Positions 17,017 to 26,054 of a stretch of 64,000 nt of DNA are shown here, piece after piece (the first letter of the stretch is position 1; each line of letters opens with the position of its first letter). The stretch lies in NCBI RefSeq assembly GCF_013166605.1, contig NZ_JABKKF010000002.1, forward strand, positions 310,001 through 374,000, read 5' to 3'. The notes beneath the pieces are model-generated. The model searched no databases. It was not told the DNA's origin and saw only the letters and a program-made list of their open reading frames with translations. The position numbers were made by a program, and so were the translations under genes. Origin of the DNA: Xylanibacter muris (GTDB lineage Bacteria; Bacteroidota; Bacteroidia; Bacteroidales; Bacteroidaceae).

Positions 17017-18363
17017 ATGAATATAGCAATAGTAGGTACGGGTTATGTGGGACTTGTTTCAGGGACATGCTTTGCGGAGACGGGCGTAAATGTCACTTGT
17101 GTTGATGTCGATGTTGATAAGATAGAGCGTCTGAGAAACGGTGATATTCCTATTTACGAGCCGGGGCTTGATGAAATGGTGCTTAAAAATGTCAAGGCCG
17201 GACGTTTGAAATTCTCTTCCGACCTTGCGTCCGTGCTCAATGAGCAGGAAATAGTGTTCTCTGCTGTTGGAACTCCTCCTGATGAGGATGGAAGTGCAGA
17301 CTTGAAATATGTTCTTCAAGTGGCACGGACAATCGGAGAAAACATAAACCGTTATATGGTGGTTGTCACAAAGAGCACTGTGCCTGTGGGGACGGCGGCA
17401 AAGGTACGCAAGGTCATACAGGATGAAATAGACCGCCGCGGTGTAGATGTTAAGTTTGACGTGGCAAGCAATCCTGAATTTCTTAAGGAAGGAAACGCAA
17501 TAAAAGACTTTCTTTCTCCTGACCGTGTTGTCGTAGGAGTGGAAAGCGAGCAGGCCAAGAAAATTCTTTCACGGTTGTACAAACCGTTTCTTATAAACAA
17601 TTTCCGTGTCATATTTATGGATATTCCTTCTGCTGAGATGACCAAGTATGCGGCCAACTCGATGCTTGCCACGCGTATATCTTTCATGAATGATATAGCG
17701 AATTTGTGTGAGCTTGTCGGTGCGGATGTGGATATGGTGCGTGCCGGTATTGGTTCCGATACACGTATAGGACGGAAATTTCTGTATGCAGGCTGTGGCT
17801 ATGGCGGAAGCTGTTTCCCAAAAGACGTGAAGGCTCTTATAAAGACTGCGGACGACAATGGCTATTCTTTGGAAGTGCTTAAGGCCGTCGAGAGAATAAA
17901 TGAAAGGCAGAAAGGATTGCTTTTTGAAAAGTTGAAAAAGGCTTTTAATGACGGTTGTACGGAGCGAGGTAAGACCGATGGTGTCGCCCTTCACGGGAAG
18001 ACGGTTGCCTTATGGGGGCTGTCATTCAAGCCGGAAACGGATGATATGCGTGAGAGCACGGCTCTTGTCATGATAAAGCTTCTTAAGGACGCCGGGTGTA
18101 TTGTCAGGGCATACGACCCTATAGCCATGGACGAATGTAGGAGAAGAGTAGGGGATACGGTTATATATTGTCGTGACATGTATGATGCCGTGCTTGGAGC
18201 TGACGCGCTTATATTGCTTACGGAGTGGAAAGAGTTCCGTTTGCCCACATGGGGCGTCATAGCAAAGGCGATGAACAGACATCTGGTGCTTGACGGAAGA
18301 AATATATTTGATGCGGAGGAGCTTAAGGATGCCGGTTTTGAGTATCACTGCATCGGGAAATAA
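17017..18363 (+). CDS. ugd: UDP-glucose 6-dehydrogenase
   Basis: Oxidises UDP-glucose to UDP-glucuronate using two NAD+. 448 residues with the N-terminal dinucleotide motif GTGYVGLVSG (7-16), the central helix region TKYAANSMLATRISF, the catalytic cysteine in GYGGSCFPKD, and the C-terminal UDP-binding domain (LWGLSFKPETDDMRES). It lies 22 bases after rfbC and 12 before the lipoprotein gene, on one probable transcript for nucleotide-sugar supply. Confidence 0.97.
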   Translation: MNIAIVGTGYVGLVSGTCFAETGVNVTCVDVDVDKIERLRNGDIPIYEPGLDEMVLKNVKAGRLKFSSDLASVLNEQEIVFSAVGTPPDEDGSADLKYVLQVARTIGENINRYMVVVTKSTVPVGTAAKVRKVIQDEIDRRGVDVKFDVASNPEFLKEGNAIKDFLSPDRVVVGVESEQAKKILSRLYKPFLINNFRVIFMDIPSAEMTKYAANSMLATRISFMNDIANLCELVGADVDMVRAGIGSDTRIGRKFLYAGCGYGGSCFPKDVKALIKTADDNGYSLEVLKAVERINERQKGLLFEKLKKAFNDGCTERGKTDGVALHGKTVALWGLSFKPETDDMRESTALVMIKLLKDAGCIVRAYDPIAMDECRRRVGDTVIYCRDMYDAVLGADALILLTEWKEFRLPTWGVIAKAMNRHLVLDGRNIFDAEELKDAGFEYHCIGK

Positions 18364-18375
18364 TGTCGGTAAGGA

Positions 18376-19179
18376 ATGGTAAAGAGTTCTATTTTATTAT
18401 TGTTTTTCTGTATTGTCGTCATGGCTGTCTCCGGCTGTGCCGGCAAGAAAGACAGGGATGTCGTTATATCAGAAAATGCCGGAGCAAAGAAAATGTTGCA
18501 GGGGGTATGGCTTGACGCTGACAATGACGATGTGGTACTGAAGGTGGTCGGGGATACTATTCTATATTCCGATTCGACAAGTCTGCCGACTTTTTTTGCT
18601 GTTTATGGCGATACATTGGTGATGGAGTCCACACAGGCGCATTATCCTATCGTTAAACTGACAAATAATGTTTTTTGTTTCAAAAACAGAAACGGTGACG
18701 TGGTGAAATATGTCAAGAGTGACAATCCTGACGACAGTCTTATGTTTGCGTATGACAAGCATGAGGTACAGATTGTTACCGAGGTGCTCAAGAAAGATAC
18801 GGTGGTAATGTATGGCGGTGAGCGTTATCACTGTTATATTGCAATTAATCCGACAAGATATAAGGTGTATAGTTCCTCATACAGTTCGGATGGTGTTGAG
18901 GTTGATAACGTTTACTATGATAATATAATCCATCTTAGCATATACAAGGGAACTTCGCAGCTGTTCTCACGTGACCTTACAAAGAAACTTTATTCGCGGT
19001 TTGTTCCTTCTGCGTTTCTCGAGCAAGCCGTATTCAGTAATATGGATTTTGAAAAAGTGGATGCGTCCGGCTTCCATTTTAATTCCACGATATGTATTCC
19101 AACAGGGGCAAGTTGCTATTTGCTTGACACAAAGGTGAGCTTCTCGGGAGATTTGAAGGCTGAATTGCTTGAGTATTAA
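18376..19179 (+). CDS. Putative lipoprotein, DUF4738-like
   Basis: 267 residues. The N-terminus is a lipoprotein signal with a hydrophobic stretch and lipobox AVSGC (Cys21), so the mature protein is membrane-anchored outside the cytoplasm. The remainder is beta-rich without catalytic motifs I recognise; the layout (an early MLQGVWLDAD segment and a later KHEVQIVTEVLKKDT region) reminds me of the DUF4738 family found in Bacteroidales, an assignment made from memory. It follows ugd by 12 bases. The function is unknown. Confidence 0.75.
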   Translation: MVKSSILLLFFCIVVMAVSGCAGKKDRDVVISENAGAKKMLQGVWLDADNDDVVLKVVGDTILYSDSTSLPTFFAVYGDTLVMESTQAHYPIVKLTNNVFCFKNRNGDVVKYVKSDNPDDSLMFAYDKHEVQIVTEVLKKDTVVMYGGERYHCYIAINPTRYKVYSSSYSSDGVEVDNVYYDNIIHLSIYKGTSQLFSRDLTKKLYSRFVPSAFLEQAVFSNMDFEKVDASGFHFNSTICIPTGASCYLLDTKVSFSGDLKAELLEY

Positions 19180-19668
19180 TAATTTTGATAGAGACAGCCA
19201 TAGGAGGATACGGTTTCCGTTTCCAATCGAATTGTATTTAGTATTCCCATACTTTTTTTATTTCATTGCAACGTATATGTTCGTGGATGTTGTGTCCTGC
19301 GGATTCATTTCCATGACATTGTGGGGCCGGATCGGCCGGATTACATGTGTAATCTGGTCTGATATGTAATAAAAAATCGCAATGTTTTTCTATGAGGGTC
19401 TTGTGTATTTCTGTTAAGATGGTAACAGGTTGATATTCAGTGTGTTGACGGCAAATAAAAAGTGTGCCAAAATGAATGGCCTGTTCATCGACAGAGAATA
19501 GGCTATTCACGCTTGATGAACATGCCATTCATCGACGATGAACATGCTGTTTATTGAAAGAGAATTTTATCTATATATCAAGATGTAAATAGATTTCAAA
19601 AAAAATACGTAGCCGGCTTTTTTTAGTTTTTTTAATTCTCCTGTAACGGTGAATCTCTTAAATACCCG
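19180..19668 (+). other. Convergent intergenic region with repeat copy A
   Basis: No credible gene lies in these 489 bases between the lipoprotein gene (+) and nudC (-). A 9-bp stem-loop (19336-19344 with 19349-19357, loop ATGT, one G-T pair) could end the rfbC-ugd transcript. The palindromic repeat copy A occupies 19457-19597. A run of T residues (19618-19633) is followed by a perfect 10-bp inverted repeat (19640-19649 with 19666-19675) that spans the nudC stop codon. Confidence 0.7.
19457..19597 (+). repeat. Dispersed palindromic repeat, copy A
   Basis: This 141-base element shares both ends and its inner modules with the 140-base element at 41046-41185. Both begin AAAAAGTGTGCCAAAATG and end AGAGAATTTTA ... 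ATGTAAATAGATTTC. Inside, ATGAATGGCCTGTTCAT (19472-19488) pairs with ATGAACATGCCATTCAT (19516-19532) with one mismatch, and GAATAGGCTATTC (19496-19508) is itself palindromic. There is no open frame of note. Both copies lie between convergent genes. Confidence 0.9.
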
Positions 19669-20457
19669 TTACAGGCATGGAGGTGTCTTTTCTTTCCAAG
19701 CATCTATAAGCTTTCTTGCGATGGACATTTTCTCAGGTATCCGGGGGAGGTTTTCCCTGTTGAACCATGCTCCTGCTGACAATTCCGACTCCTGAAGCCT
19801 TATCTCCCCGTTTTCATACTCCGCATTGAATCCAATCATAAGGCCGCACGGGTATGGCCACGGCTGGCTGCCGAAGTATTGTATGTTTGTTATGCTGATG
19901 CCGGTTTCCTCCATTACCTCTCTTTTTACCGCTTCTTCAAGTGTTTCCCCTGTTTCTACGAATCCTGCGACTAATCCGAAGAAATCGCTTTTGAAATTTC
20001 TTGCATGTACGAGCAGTATCTCGTCAGTCCTTGTCTTTCTTACCAATACAATTACGGCCGTTGCCAGTTGCGGCCATATTTCTTTACCGCATTTTGTGCA
20101 TATCTTGCTTATTTCGGTCTGCATGCTCATCGGTGCACCGCATGAGCCGCAATATTTTGTCGAACTGTCCCAGTAGATAAGCTCGCTGCATTTTCCTGCC
20201 TCAAGATACATCTCATGGTCAAGTTTATAGTAACTCTGGCGTAACGGGCACATCTCATATCCTTTATTGTCTGTAACGGGCATGTCGGTTTTGTAGGTTC
20301 TGACTTCTGTTCCGTTGATACCTGTCACTTTCAGTATGTTTGTATCGTTACTGACTATTGTCGGCGGCTCGTCCGTAAATGGGACAGTGTAGCTGCCGTC
20401 AGGTCTTTTTTCAATAAGTATCTCACCGTTGCAGAATACAAAATAGTAATTTTTCAT
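19669..20457 (-). CDS. nudC: NADH pyrophosphatase / NAD-capped RNA hydrolase
   Basis: Nudix hydrolase that splits NAD(H) to NMN(H) and AMP; family members also remove NAD caps from RNA. 262 residues: a zinc ribbon (YCGSCGAP, then ICTKCGKEI), the Nudix box GFVETGETLEEAVKREVMEE, and the NudC-specific SQPWPYP (usually SQPWPFP) that selects NAD over other nucleotides. The 44-base gap from the 5'-nucleotidase gene suggests co-transcription, a sensible pairing for nucleotide salvage. Confidence 0.93.
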   Translation of the reverse strand: MKNYYFVFCNGEILIEKRPDGSYTVPFTDEPPTIVSNDTNILKVTGINGTEVRTYKTDMPVTDNKGYEMCPLRQSYYKLDHEMYLEAGKCSELIYWDSSTKYCGSCGAPMSMQTEISKICTKCGKEIWPQLATAVIVLVRKTRTDEILLVHARNFKSDFFGLVAGFVETGETLEEAVKREVMEETGISITNIQYFGSQPWPYPCGLMIGFNAEYENGEIRLQESELSAGAWFNRENLPRIPEKMSIARKLIDAWKEKTPPCL

Positions 20458-20501
20458 GTTTCATTGTCTTTTTATCTCTATCTATCTGTAAAGCTGTGGC
20501 G

Positions 20502-22268
20502 TTATTCCTTGAAAATCAGCTTTCTGTCACGTTCTATGGCTTTTGCAGCCCATGTTTCCGGTACGAATTTCCAGTTGTTGTTCGGTTTCGGTGATATGAC
20601 TTTCATTTCACTGATAGCCTTTGTGAGGTAGAAACGCTGGTCTCCGGTACTTTCGTATATTATTCTTGTCTTTAGTGAGTCCTTGTCTATTCCGGCCCCG
20701 TTGGTGAGCAGTTCGCCTCCTCCGTTTGCCCGATAGCTGTTCGTGACTACTTTATACCACTTTTTCTCGTCAAATTTCCGGCCGTTGCTCATCCTTTTTA
20801 TTGTCACCCTGCTACCGGCCGGTCTGGTGACGTCCACCTCATAGTCTATTCCGGCCGCACTGTCGAAATTGAATGTAAGGTTTTTGAAGCCAAACCTTTG
20901 GTTGTCATTGGTTTTCTTTTTGTCAAGCAGCATTATGTGGTCGTTTTCAGACGACATTGTGTTCACCCATTGTCCGTAGCTCATTTCAAGATGTTTCCTT
21001 ATTTCGCTGCCTGTCATTTTCAGCACACATATCTGATTCTCATATTTATATAATTTGAACATGTCGCTCATTTTCAGTTCACCCCTGTTGACGGTAATGT
21101 CAAACGACAGCGGTGCGCACAGAGATATGTCGGCTTCTGTAATTTTCAATTGCAGATTGTGTATGAGGTCTGTGAACGCCGATGAACCGAAGAAGCAGTC
21201 GCGTGTTGTGATATCTTGGGTTATGTATCCTATCGGTTTGTTTACAAATTCGGTAATCTTTTCATACTGTTTACTGAATGTTTCGAGAAATCCCGCGTCC
21301 GGCTTCTCGTTGCGGATATCCACAATATCCCCGTCTATATGGCAGACGGTTTTCTTGCCTCCTTTGTTTTCAACTGTTATTCTCAGTTCTGCCACAGCCA
21401 TGGCATTGTTTGCCGGATTGAGGCATAGGGTGCTGTCTCCTGAAATGTTTCCGACCCATTCTTTTCGTATGGTATGGTCATGGCCATATAGTATCGCATC
21501 GAATCCCGGTAGATTGCGTGCCACTTTTTCTGCCTCGTCTTCCGTATAGTCCCTGGTTTTTATACCTCCGTCCCATCCGCTGTGGAACAATCCGATTACG
21601 ATGTCCGGCTTTTCTTTTTCCATCACGTGGTTAAGCCAATATTCTGCTGTCTCGTACAGTTTCTCAAACCTCAGTCCGCTCCACAGGCTTTCGTTAAGCC
21701 AATGAGGTATGGCCGGGGTTATAAGTCCGATAACGGCCGTGCGTATGCCGTTACGGTCTATGATGGTATATGGCTTAAGATAAGGCTTTCCCGTGGCGGT
21801 TTCTATGATGTTGGCTCCGAGAACCGGACAACCCAGTTCGTTTATCCATTTATCATATACGGCATGTCCTGTTTCAATGTCATGGTTTCCCATTGCCACG
21901 GCATCGTATCCTATATAGTTTATGGCATCGGCCGCAATGTTTCTTTCTCCGGTGGCCATGTAGTTGTAAAAATAACAAGTCGGTTGTCCTTGCAGGAAAT
22001 CACCGTTGTCGAGAAGTATCACTCCTTCAGGACTTTCTTTCCTTGCTTTTTTAATGTATGATGCCACTCTTGCAAGTGAGCCGTTTGTTTCTTTCCGCTC
22101 GATGAAGTCGTATGGGAAAATACATCCATGTACATCAGATGTCTGTATTATCCTTATCTCCGTGCTTTCGTTCATGTTATTGTTGTTGCCGTTTACAGTT
22201 GTTTGTGCATTTGTGGCATTTATATTAATGTATAGCAGGCTTCCTGCTAATAATACGGTTTTGTTCAT
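20502..22268 (-). CDS. Secreted 5'-nucleotidase / 2',3'-cyclic phosphodiesterase
   Basis: 588 residues from the ATG at 22268, just downstream of its promoter; the frame opens 13 codons earlier, but that would lie within the -7 to start interval. A signal peptide (MNKTVLLAGSLLYININATNAQ) precedes a metallophosphatase domain with QTSDVHGC, LLDNGDFLQG, GNHDIETGH, FHSGWDG and YGHDH, followed by the C-terminal 5'-nucleotidase substrate domain (RANGGGELL). UshA/CpdB-type enzymes degrade extracytoplasmic nucleotides so that nucleosides can be taken up. It probably heads a transcript with nudC. Confidence 0.92.
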   Translation of the reverse strand: MNKTVLLAGSLLYININATNAQTTVNGNNNNMNESTEIRIIQTSDVHGCIFPYDFIERKETNGSLARVASYIKKARKESPEGVILLDNGDFLQGQPTCYFYNYMATGERNIAADAINYIGYDAVAMGNHDIETGHAVYDKWINELGCPVLGANIIETATGKPYLKPYTIIDRNGIRTAVIGLITPAIPHWLNESLWSGLRFEKLYETAEYWLNHVMEKEKPDIVIGLFHSGWDGGIKTRDYTEDEAEKVARNLPGFDAILYGHDHTIRKEWVGNISGDSTLCLNPANNAMAVAELRITVENKGGKKTVCHIDGDIVDIRNEKPDAGFLETFSKQYEKITEFVNKPIGYITQDITTRDCFFGSSAFTDLIHNLQLKITEADISLCAPLSFDITVNRGELKMSDMFKLYKYENQICVLKMTGSEIRKHLEMSYGQWVNTMSSENDHIMLLDKKKTNDNQRFGFKNLTFNFDSAAGIDYEVDVTRPAGSRVTIKRMSNGRKFDEKKWYKVVTNSYRANGGGELLTNGAGIDKDSLKTRIIYESTGDQRFYLTKAISEMKVISPKPNNNWKFVPETWAAKAIERDRKLIFKE

Positions 22269-22287
22269 GCTTTTTTGAATATTTTCG

Positions 22288-22295
22288 CAAAGGTA
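22288..22295 (-). promoter_or_regulatory. -7 promoter element for the 5'-nucleotidase
   Basis: TACCTTTG on the minus strand, 19 bases upstream of the chosen ATG, matches TAnnTTTG. The position where a -33 box would fall coincides with the beginning of direct repeat 1. Confidence 0.7.
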
Positions 22296-22306
22296 TATAA
22301 AAAGCA

Positions 22307-22408
22307 TGAGTTTTTACACCGGCATAATAAAGAAATCATTTTTCTTTAGAGGAAATTTACATGAAAATCTTGAGATTTCCACACCGGCAGTATAAAGAAA
22401 TGCTTTTT
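22307..22408. repeat. Pair of imperfect 38-base direct repeats
   Basis: Copies at 22307-22343 and 22371-22408 share TGAG, then ACACCGGCA, then ATAAAGAAAT and TTTTT, with only a few differences. Their starts are 64 bases apart. The upstream copy covers the -33 zone of the 5'-nucleotidase promoter, so these may be operator sites. They show no similarity to the 141-base repeat. Confidence 0.7.
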
Positions 22409-22595
22409 TATTTTGCCGTGAACAATATTACCGTTGTATGCCGTTTTGAATCTGTACTTGTTTTTTACAGGTATATATTCTTTATTGTTGTGTCAGAAAT
22501 AAACAATCGGCACGTTTTTTGCATTGTATGAAACGCCGGCACGAATTGATAATTGTTGTGTGCGGCTGTTTTTAAGTTTATACATTGGAATAAAT

Positions 22596-22604
22596 AAAGG
22601 AGGA
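22596..22604 (+). promoter_or_regulatory. Shine-Dalgarno site of the DnaJ-like gene
   Basis: AAAGGAGGA lies 10 bases before the ATG at 22615. A full Shine-Dalgarno sequence is rare in this window, where most genes have none, and it fixes the start codon. Confidence 0.7.
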
Positions 22605-22614
22605 TTCTTTTTAT

Positions 22615-23295
22615 ATGGCATTCATCGACTATTACAAGATTTTAGGAGTAAGCAAGGATATACCCCAAAAAGATGTGAAGAAGGCTTATCTTAAGAGAGC
22701 CAAGCAATTCCATCCGGACCTTCATCCGGACGACCCGAAGGCTAAGGCAAAGTTTCAGGCTCTTGCCGAGGCATACGATGTTATCGGTGATCCGGATAAA
22801 CGCAAGAAATATGACCAATATGGGGAGCAGTGGAAAAATGCTGATGCTTTTGGAGGAGGCGGTGCGTACAGTGGAGGCCACACACCGTTCGAAGGTTTTG
22901 ATTTTTCCGGATTTGGAGGCAACGGAGGCGGTTTCAGTTCCTTTTTCGACAGCCTTTTCGGTGGTGGGGCAGATAGGGGCCGCTCTCATTTCGGTGCCGG
23001 TTTTAACAGCGGGCATGGCATGGAAACAGGAGATATGAATGCGGAAGTAAGCATCGACCTGTATACGGCCATGCTTGGTGGAGAAGTGCTCGTGCAACTT
23101 GGCAACGGAACAAAGGTGAAACTGAAGGTCAAACCAGAGACTCAGAATGGCACAAAGGTGCGTCTCCGTGGTAAGGGGCATAGTCGCAGAGACGGTACTT
23201 CCGGAGATTTGATTCTCACTTTTACCGTGAAACTGCCTGTAGGACTTTCAGAGCGTCAGCGTCGGCTGTTGCGTGAGATGCAGTCTGCCGGATGA
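22615..23295 (+). CDS. Short DnaJ/CbpA-type co-chaperone
   Basis: 226 residues: a J domain (1 to ~70) with the HPD motif in [10 protein letters not shown], a Gly/Phe-rich linker (about 78-140), and one C-terminal domain (about 140-226) with [25 protein letters not shown] and [12 protein letters not shown]. Full-length CbpA or DnaJ has two such beta domains; only the membrane-distal (CTD II) type is seen here, with no zinc-finger region. J proteins stimulate DnaK ATPase and deliver substrates. No CbpM modulator gene is adjacent. A strong hairpin terminator follows. Confidence 0.9.
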   Translation: MAFIDYYKILGVSKDIPQKDVKKAYLKRAKQFHPDLHPDDPKAKAKFQALAEAYDVIGDPDKRKKYDQYGEQWKNADAFGGGGAYSGGHTPFEGFDFSGFGGNGGGFSSFFDSLFGGGADRGRSHFGAGFNSGHGMETGDMNAEVSIDLYTAMLGGEVLVQLGNGTKVKLKVKPETQNGTKVRLRGKGHSRRDGTSGDLILTFTVKLPVGLSERQRRLLREMQSAG

Positions 23296-23322
23296 TATTA
23301 TATCAGTATTTTACAGACAAAC

Positions 23323-23371
23323 GTTATCCGTATACTTGATTTTATGTTAGGGTACGGATAACATTTTTTTT
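23323..23371 (+). terminator. Rho-independent terminator after the DnaJ-like gene
   Basis: GTTATCCGT (23323-23331) pairs with ACGGATAAC (23354-23362), followed by a run of eight T residues (23364-23371). It lies 28 bases after the stop codon. Confidence 0.85.
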
Positions 23372-23425
23372 GTTTATAATTTGTAAAAATCTTATTGTAA
23401 GTTTCATATTCTCAATTAGAATAGA

Positions 23426-23433
23426 TAACTTTG
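23426..23433 (+). promoter_or_regulatory. -7 promoter element for nhaD
   Basis: TAACTTTG lies 20 bases before the nhaD ATG and matches TAnnTTTG, giving a 5' leader of roughly 15 bases. Confidence 0.7.
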
Positions 23434-23453
23434 TGCGATTTTAGTTTTGACGT

Positions 23454-24863
23454 ATGACGCTTATAATAGTAGCAATGTTGCTTGCCGGCTATCTCCTTAT
23501 AGCCACATCACATCTTACCAATGTAAACAAGGCTGCCATCGCAATGTTTGTAGGTACGGTAGGATGGGTGCTGTATATATGTTACGGCACCGATTTTGTC
23601 ATGAGCCAGTATCCTCGTGAGTATTCCGATTTTCTTCTTGGTTCCGGTGCTCCGGCTTCAGCGGTCAAGACTTTCATTTACGAGAATCTTTTCCTGAAAT
23701 ATGTCGGCAAGGCAGCTGCCGTGGTAATGTTCATATTGGCCACGATGACGATAGTGGAGATTCTTGACAACAACGGATGTTTTGATTTCATTGGCGAATG
23801 GGTCCGTACGCGTAGCGGTAAACGTCTGCTTTGGACAATAACCGCAATAGCGTTTATCATATCTGCAAACCTTGACACGCTTACAACTTCCACAATGATG
23901 CTTATGATAATGCACGGTATTGTTCAGGGAAGAAGGCAGAGAATGGTCATCGGCAGTGCCATTGTGCTGGCTGCCAACGCAGGCGGATGCTTTACCGTTA
24001 TCGGTGATCCGGCAGGATTGATATTATGGGGGGGCGAGCTTGTGACGGCAACAAATTTCTCGGCGTGGCTTGCATTGCCTGCCATTGTGGCATGGGTGGT
24101 GCCGACGTTTATGCTTGGCCGTGCCTTGCCTGACAGGCTGGATGTAGACTGGCAGGCCGCACCGTATCGCGGAGACGACACAAACCTTAACCGTTGGCAG
24201 CGTGTGGTGATGCTAATTGTCGGTATAGGCGGGTTATGGTTTATACCAACTTTTCATAATATAACCAAGCTGAGCCCGTTCCTTGGCGCATTGTGTGTCC
24301 TGTCCGTGCTTTGGGGAATAAATGAGATATTCAACAGGAAACTGATGAATGCCGAACAGATGATATTGCGGCGCACGCCAAGAGTTCTTCAATATGGAAG
24401 TATTCAGCTGATGCTTTTTGTTATGGGAGTCATGCTGGCTTTGGGAGCGGTAAAGGAAACAGGTGTCCTTGCCGATTTTTCGGAATGGGTGGATTATAAT
24501 GTTCATAATATCTGGATAACCGGATTTGCGGCAGGGATCTTGAGCGGGTGTGTCGACTCGTTTGCAATAGCCATGACTTCCTTGTCCATGTATCCCGTTG
24601 TCGAACCCGATATTCTCGGCAGATGGATGGATGCCGACTATATGGCGAACTTTGTTCAAAACGGAATTTATTGGAAGATAATCGCTTTCACCACCGCTAC
24701 GGGAGGGTGTCTGCTCGGATTCACTAATGCCAGCGTGCTTGCAATGATGAAAATGGAACGTATGCATATAGGATGGTATTTGAAAAACTGTACTCCTAAG
24801 GTTCTTATGGGATGGATTATAGGTTTGATTGTATTGTGGGGGGAAAGCCTGTTTTTCGGATGA
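23454..24863 (+). CDS. nhaD: Sodium:proton antiporter, NhaD family
   Basis: 469 residues, almost entirely hydrophobic helices, consistent with the ion-transporter superfamily. Recognisable parts are ISANLDTLTTSTMMLMIMHGIV, ANAGGCFTVIGDPAGLILW (the conserved G-D-P loop) and the C-terminal GCVDSFAIAMTSLSMYPV. NhaD exchanges Na+ or Li+ for H+ at the inner membrane. It has its own promoter and a terminator upstream, so it is independent of the chaperone gene. It shares the sodium/proton theme with HppA and the ATP synthase in this window. Confidence 0.92.
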   Translation: MTLIIVAMLLAGYLLIATSHLTNVNKAAIAMFVGTVGWVLYICYGTDFVMSQYPREYSDFLLGSGAPASAVKTFIYENLFLKYVGKAAAVVMFILATMTIVEILDNNGCFDFIGEWVRTRSGKRLLWTITAIAFIISANLDTLTTSTMMLMIMHGIVQGRRQRMVIGSAIVLAANAGGCFTVIGDPAGLILWGGELVTATNFSAWLALPAIVAWVVPTFMLGRALPDRLDVDWQAAPYRGDDTNLNRWQRVVMLIVGIGGLWFIPTFHNITKLSPFLGALCVLSVLWGINEIFNRKLMNAEQMILRRTPRVLQYGSIQLMLFVMGVMLALGAVKETGVLADFSEWVDYNVHNIWITGFAAGILSGCVDSFAIAMTSLSMYPVVEPDILGRWMDADYMANFVQNGIYWKIIAFTTATGGCLLGFTNASVLAMMKMERMHIGWYLKNCTPKVLMGWIIGLIVLWGESLFFG

Positions 24864-24959
24864 TATGAAGAAACGGAATAGTGAATGAATCACAAGGTGA
24901 TAAAATTTTGGTGGGTAAAGTTCAGTGATAATAGGTTTAGTAAATAAAGTAATAAGATT

Positions 24960-25937
24960 ATGGCAAAGATTAAGACGATAGGGATTCTTACTTCAGGAGG
25001 CGATGCACCGGGTATGAATGCGGCCATACGTGCTGTGACACGTTCCGGTATATGTAACGGTTTTGAGGTGAAAGGCATATACCGCGGTTTTGACGGTTTG
25101 ATAAATAATGAGATACGGCCCTTTACGACAGAGAATGTCAGCGGGATAATAATGCAGGGCGGGACAATACTGAAATCAGCAAGAAGCAAAGGCTTTATGA
25201 CTCCGGAAGGGCGTCAGAAAGCTTATGAGAACCTTCGGAATGAGGGTATTGGCGCACTTGTTGTCATCGGTGGCAACGGTTCTCTGTCGGGTGCGAGAAT
25301 ATTTGCAGAGGAGTTTGATTTCTGTTGTGTCGGACTGCCGGGAACCATTGATAACGACTTGTATGGCACGGATTCCACAATAGGCTATGACACTACGATG
25401 AACACTATAGTGGAGTGTGTGGACCGCATACGTGATACGGCCCAAAGCCATGAGCGTATATTCTTTGTTGAAGTCATGGGACGTGATGCTGGCTTCCTTG
25501 CCCAGAACAGCGCTATTGCAAGCGGTGCCGAGGCTGCCATAATACCGGAAGACTCGACAGATGTCGACCAGCTTGCACGGTTTATGGAGCGTGGAATACG
25601 AAAGTCAAAGAAAAGCTGCATTGTAATAGTGTCGGAAAGTCCCAAGTGCGGAGCTCTATATTATGCCGAACGTGTGCGCAAGGAGTTTCCGAATTATGAC
25701 GTGCGTGTGTCCATACTTGGACATTTGCAGCGCGGCGGCAGGCCAACGGCTCATGACAGAATACTGGCAAGCCGCACGGGAGTGGGAGCTGTGGAAGCTA
25801 TAATGCAGGGACAGAGAAATATCATGGTGGGAATAAGAAACAATGAGATTGTGTATGTCCCGTTCTCTGATGCCATACGCACAGACAAACCGCTTGACAT
25901 GAAACTTATAAAAGTCCTTGACGAACTTAGCATATAA
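24960..25937 (+). CDS. pfkA: 6-phosphofructokinase
   Basis: Phosphorylates fructose 6-phosphate in glycolysis. The 325-residue protein has [10 protein letters not shown] (11-20), PGTIDND with the catalytic Asp (127-133), EVMGRDAGF and ILGHLQRGG. The nucleotide loop reads [12 protein letters not shown]: Gly107, which favours ATP over pyrophosphate as donor, is kept, but the Asp usual in GGDGS is Asn106. No clear TAnnTTTG element lies in the 96-base gap after nhaD. Confidence 0.94.
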   Translation: MAKIKTIGILTSGGDAPGMNAAIRAVTRSGICNGFEVKGIYRGFDGLINNEIRPFTTENVSGIIMQGGTILKSARSKGFMTPEGRQKAYENLRNEGIGALVVIGGNGSLSGARIFAEEFDFCCVGLPGTIDNDLYGTDSTIGYDTTMNTIVECVDRIRDTAQSHERIFFVEVMGRDAGFLAQNSAIASGAEAAIIPEDSTDVDQLARFMERGIRKSKKSCIVIVSESPKCGALYYAERVRKEFPNYDVRVSILGHLQRGGRPTAHDRILASRTGVGAVEAIMQGQRNIMVGIRNNEIVYVPFSDAIRTDKPLDMKLIKVLDELSI

Positions 25938-26054
25938 TTGCGGGCGGGGGCTCTGATAAGACAAGATGCAATTTAAAGCAGTCCTAAATCTCTCCAAATA
26001 TGGCGTAAAAGCAATAAAAAGGCAAAAAGATGATTTTCTTTATAGGAAAATTAT

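Larger units (their letters stand above)
22269..22614. other. Divergent intergenic region with a 38-base direct repeat
   Basis: 346 bases between the 5'-nucleotidase (-) and the DnaJ-like gene (+). It holds the nucleotidase promoter, two imperfect direct repeats (22307-22343 and 22371-22408), and a strong ribosome-binding site for the DnaJ-like gene. I find no further open frame or RNA gene. Confidence 0.7.

Noticed and set aside
16317..17018. A 233-codon minus-strand frame across rfbC
   Set aside because: It is antisense to rfbC and its promoter, with no recognisable protein features.
19169..19369. A possible small hydrophobic protein after the lipoprotein gene
   Set aside because: It would need a TTG start inside the previous gene and lies in a non-conserved-looking intergenic region with no promoter or ribosome site.
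19457..19597. The repeat as a CRISPR array
   Set aside because: The repeated words are not regularly spaced, there are no spacers of constant length, and no cas genes lie near. Both copies have fixed ends instead.
19640..19675. The 10-bp inverted repeat over the nudC stop as a terminator
   Set aside because: On the gene strand the stem is followed by A-rich, not T-rich, sequence, so I do not call it a terminator, only a stem-loop.
22642..23181. A 179-codon minus-strand frame inside the DnaJ-like gene
   Set aside because: It is antisense to the J and CTD domains and has no features of its own.
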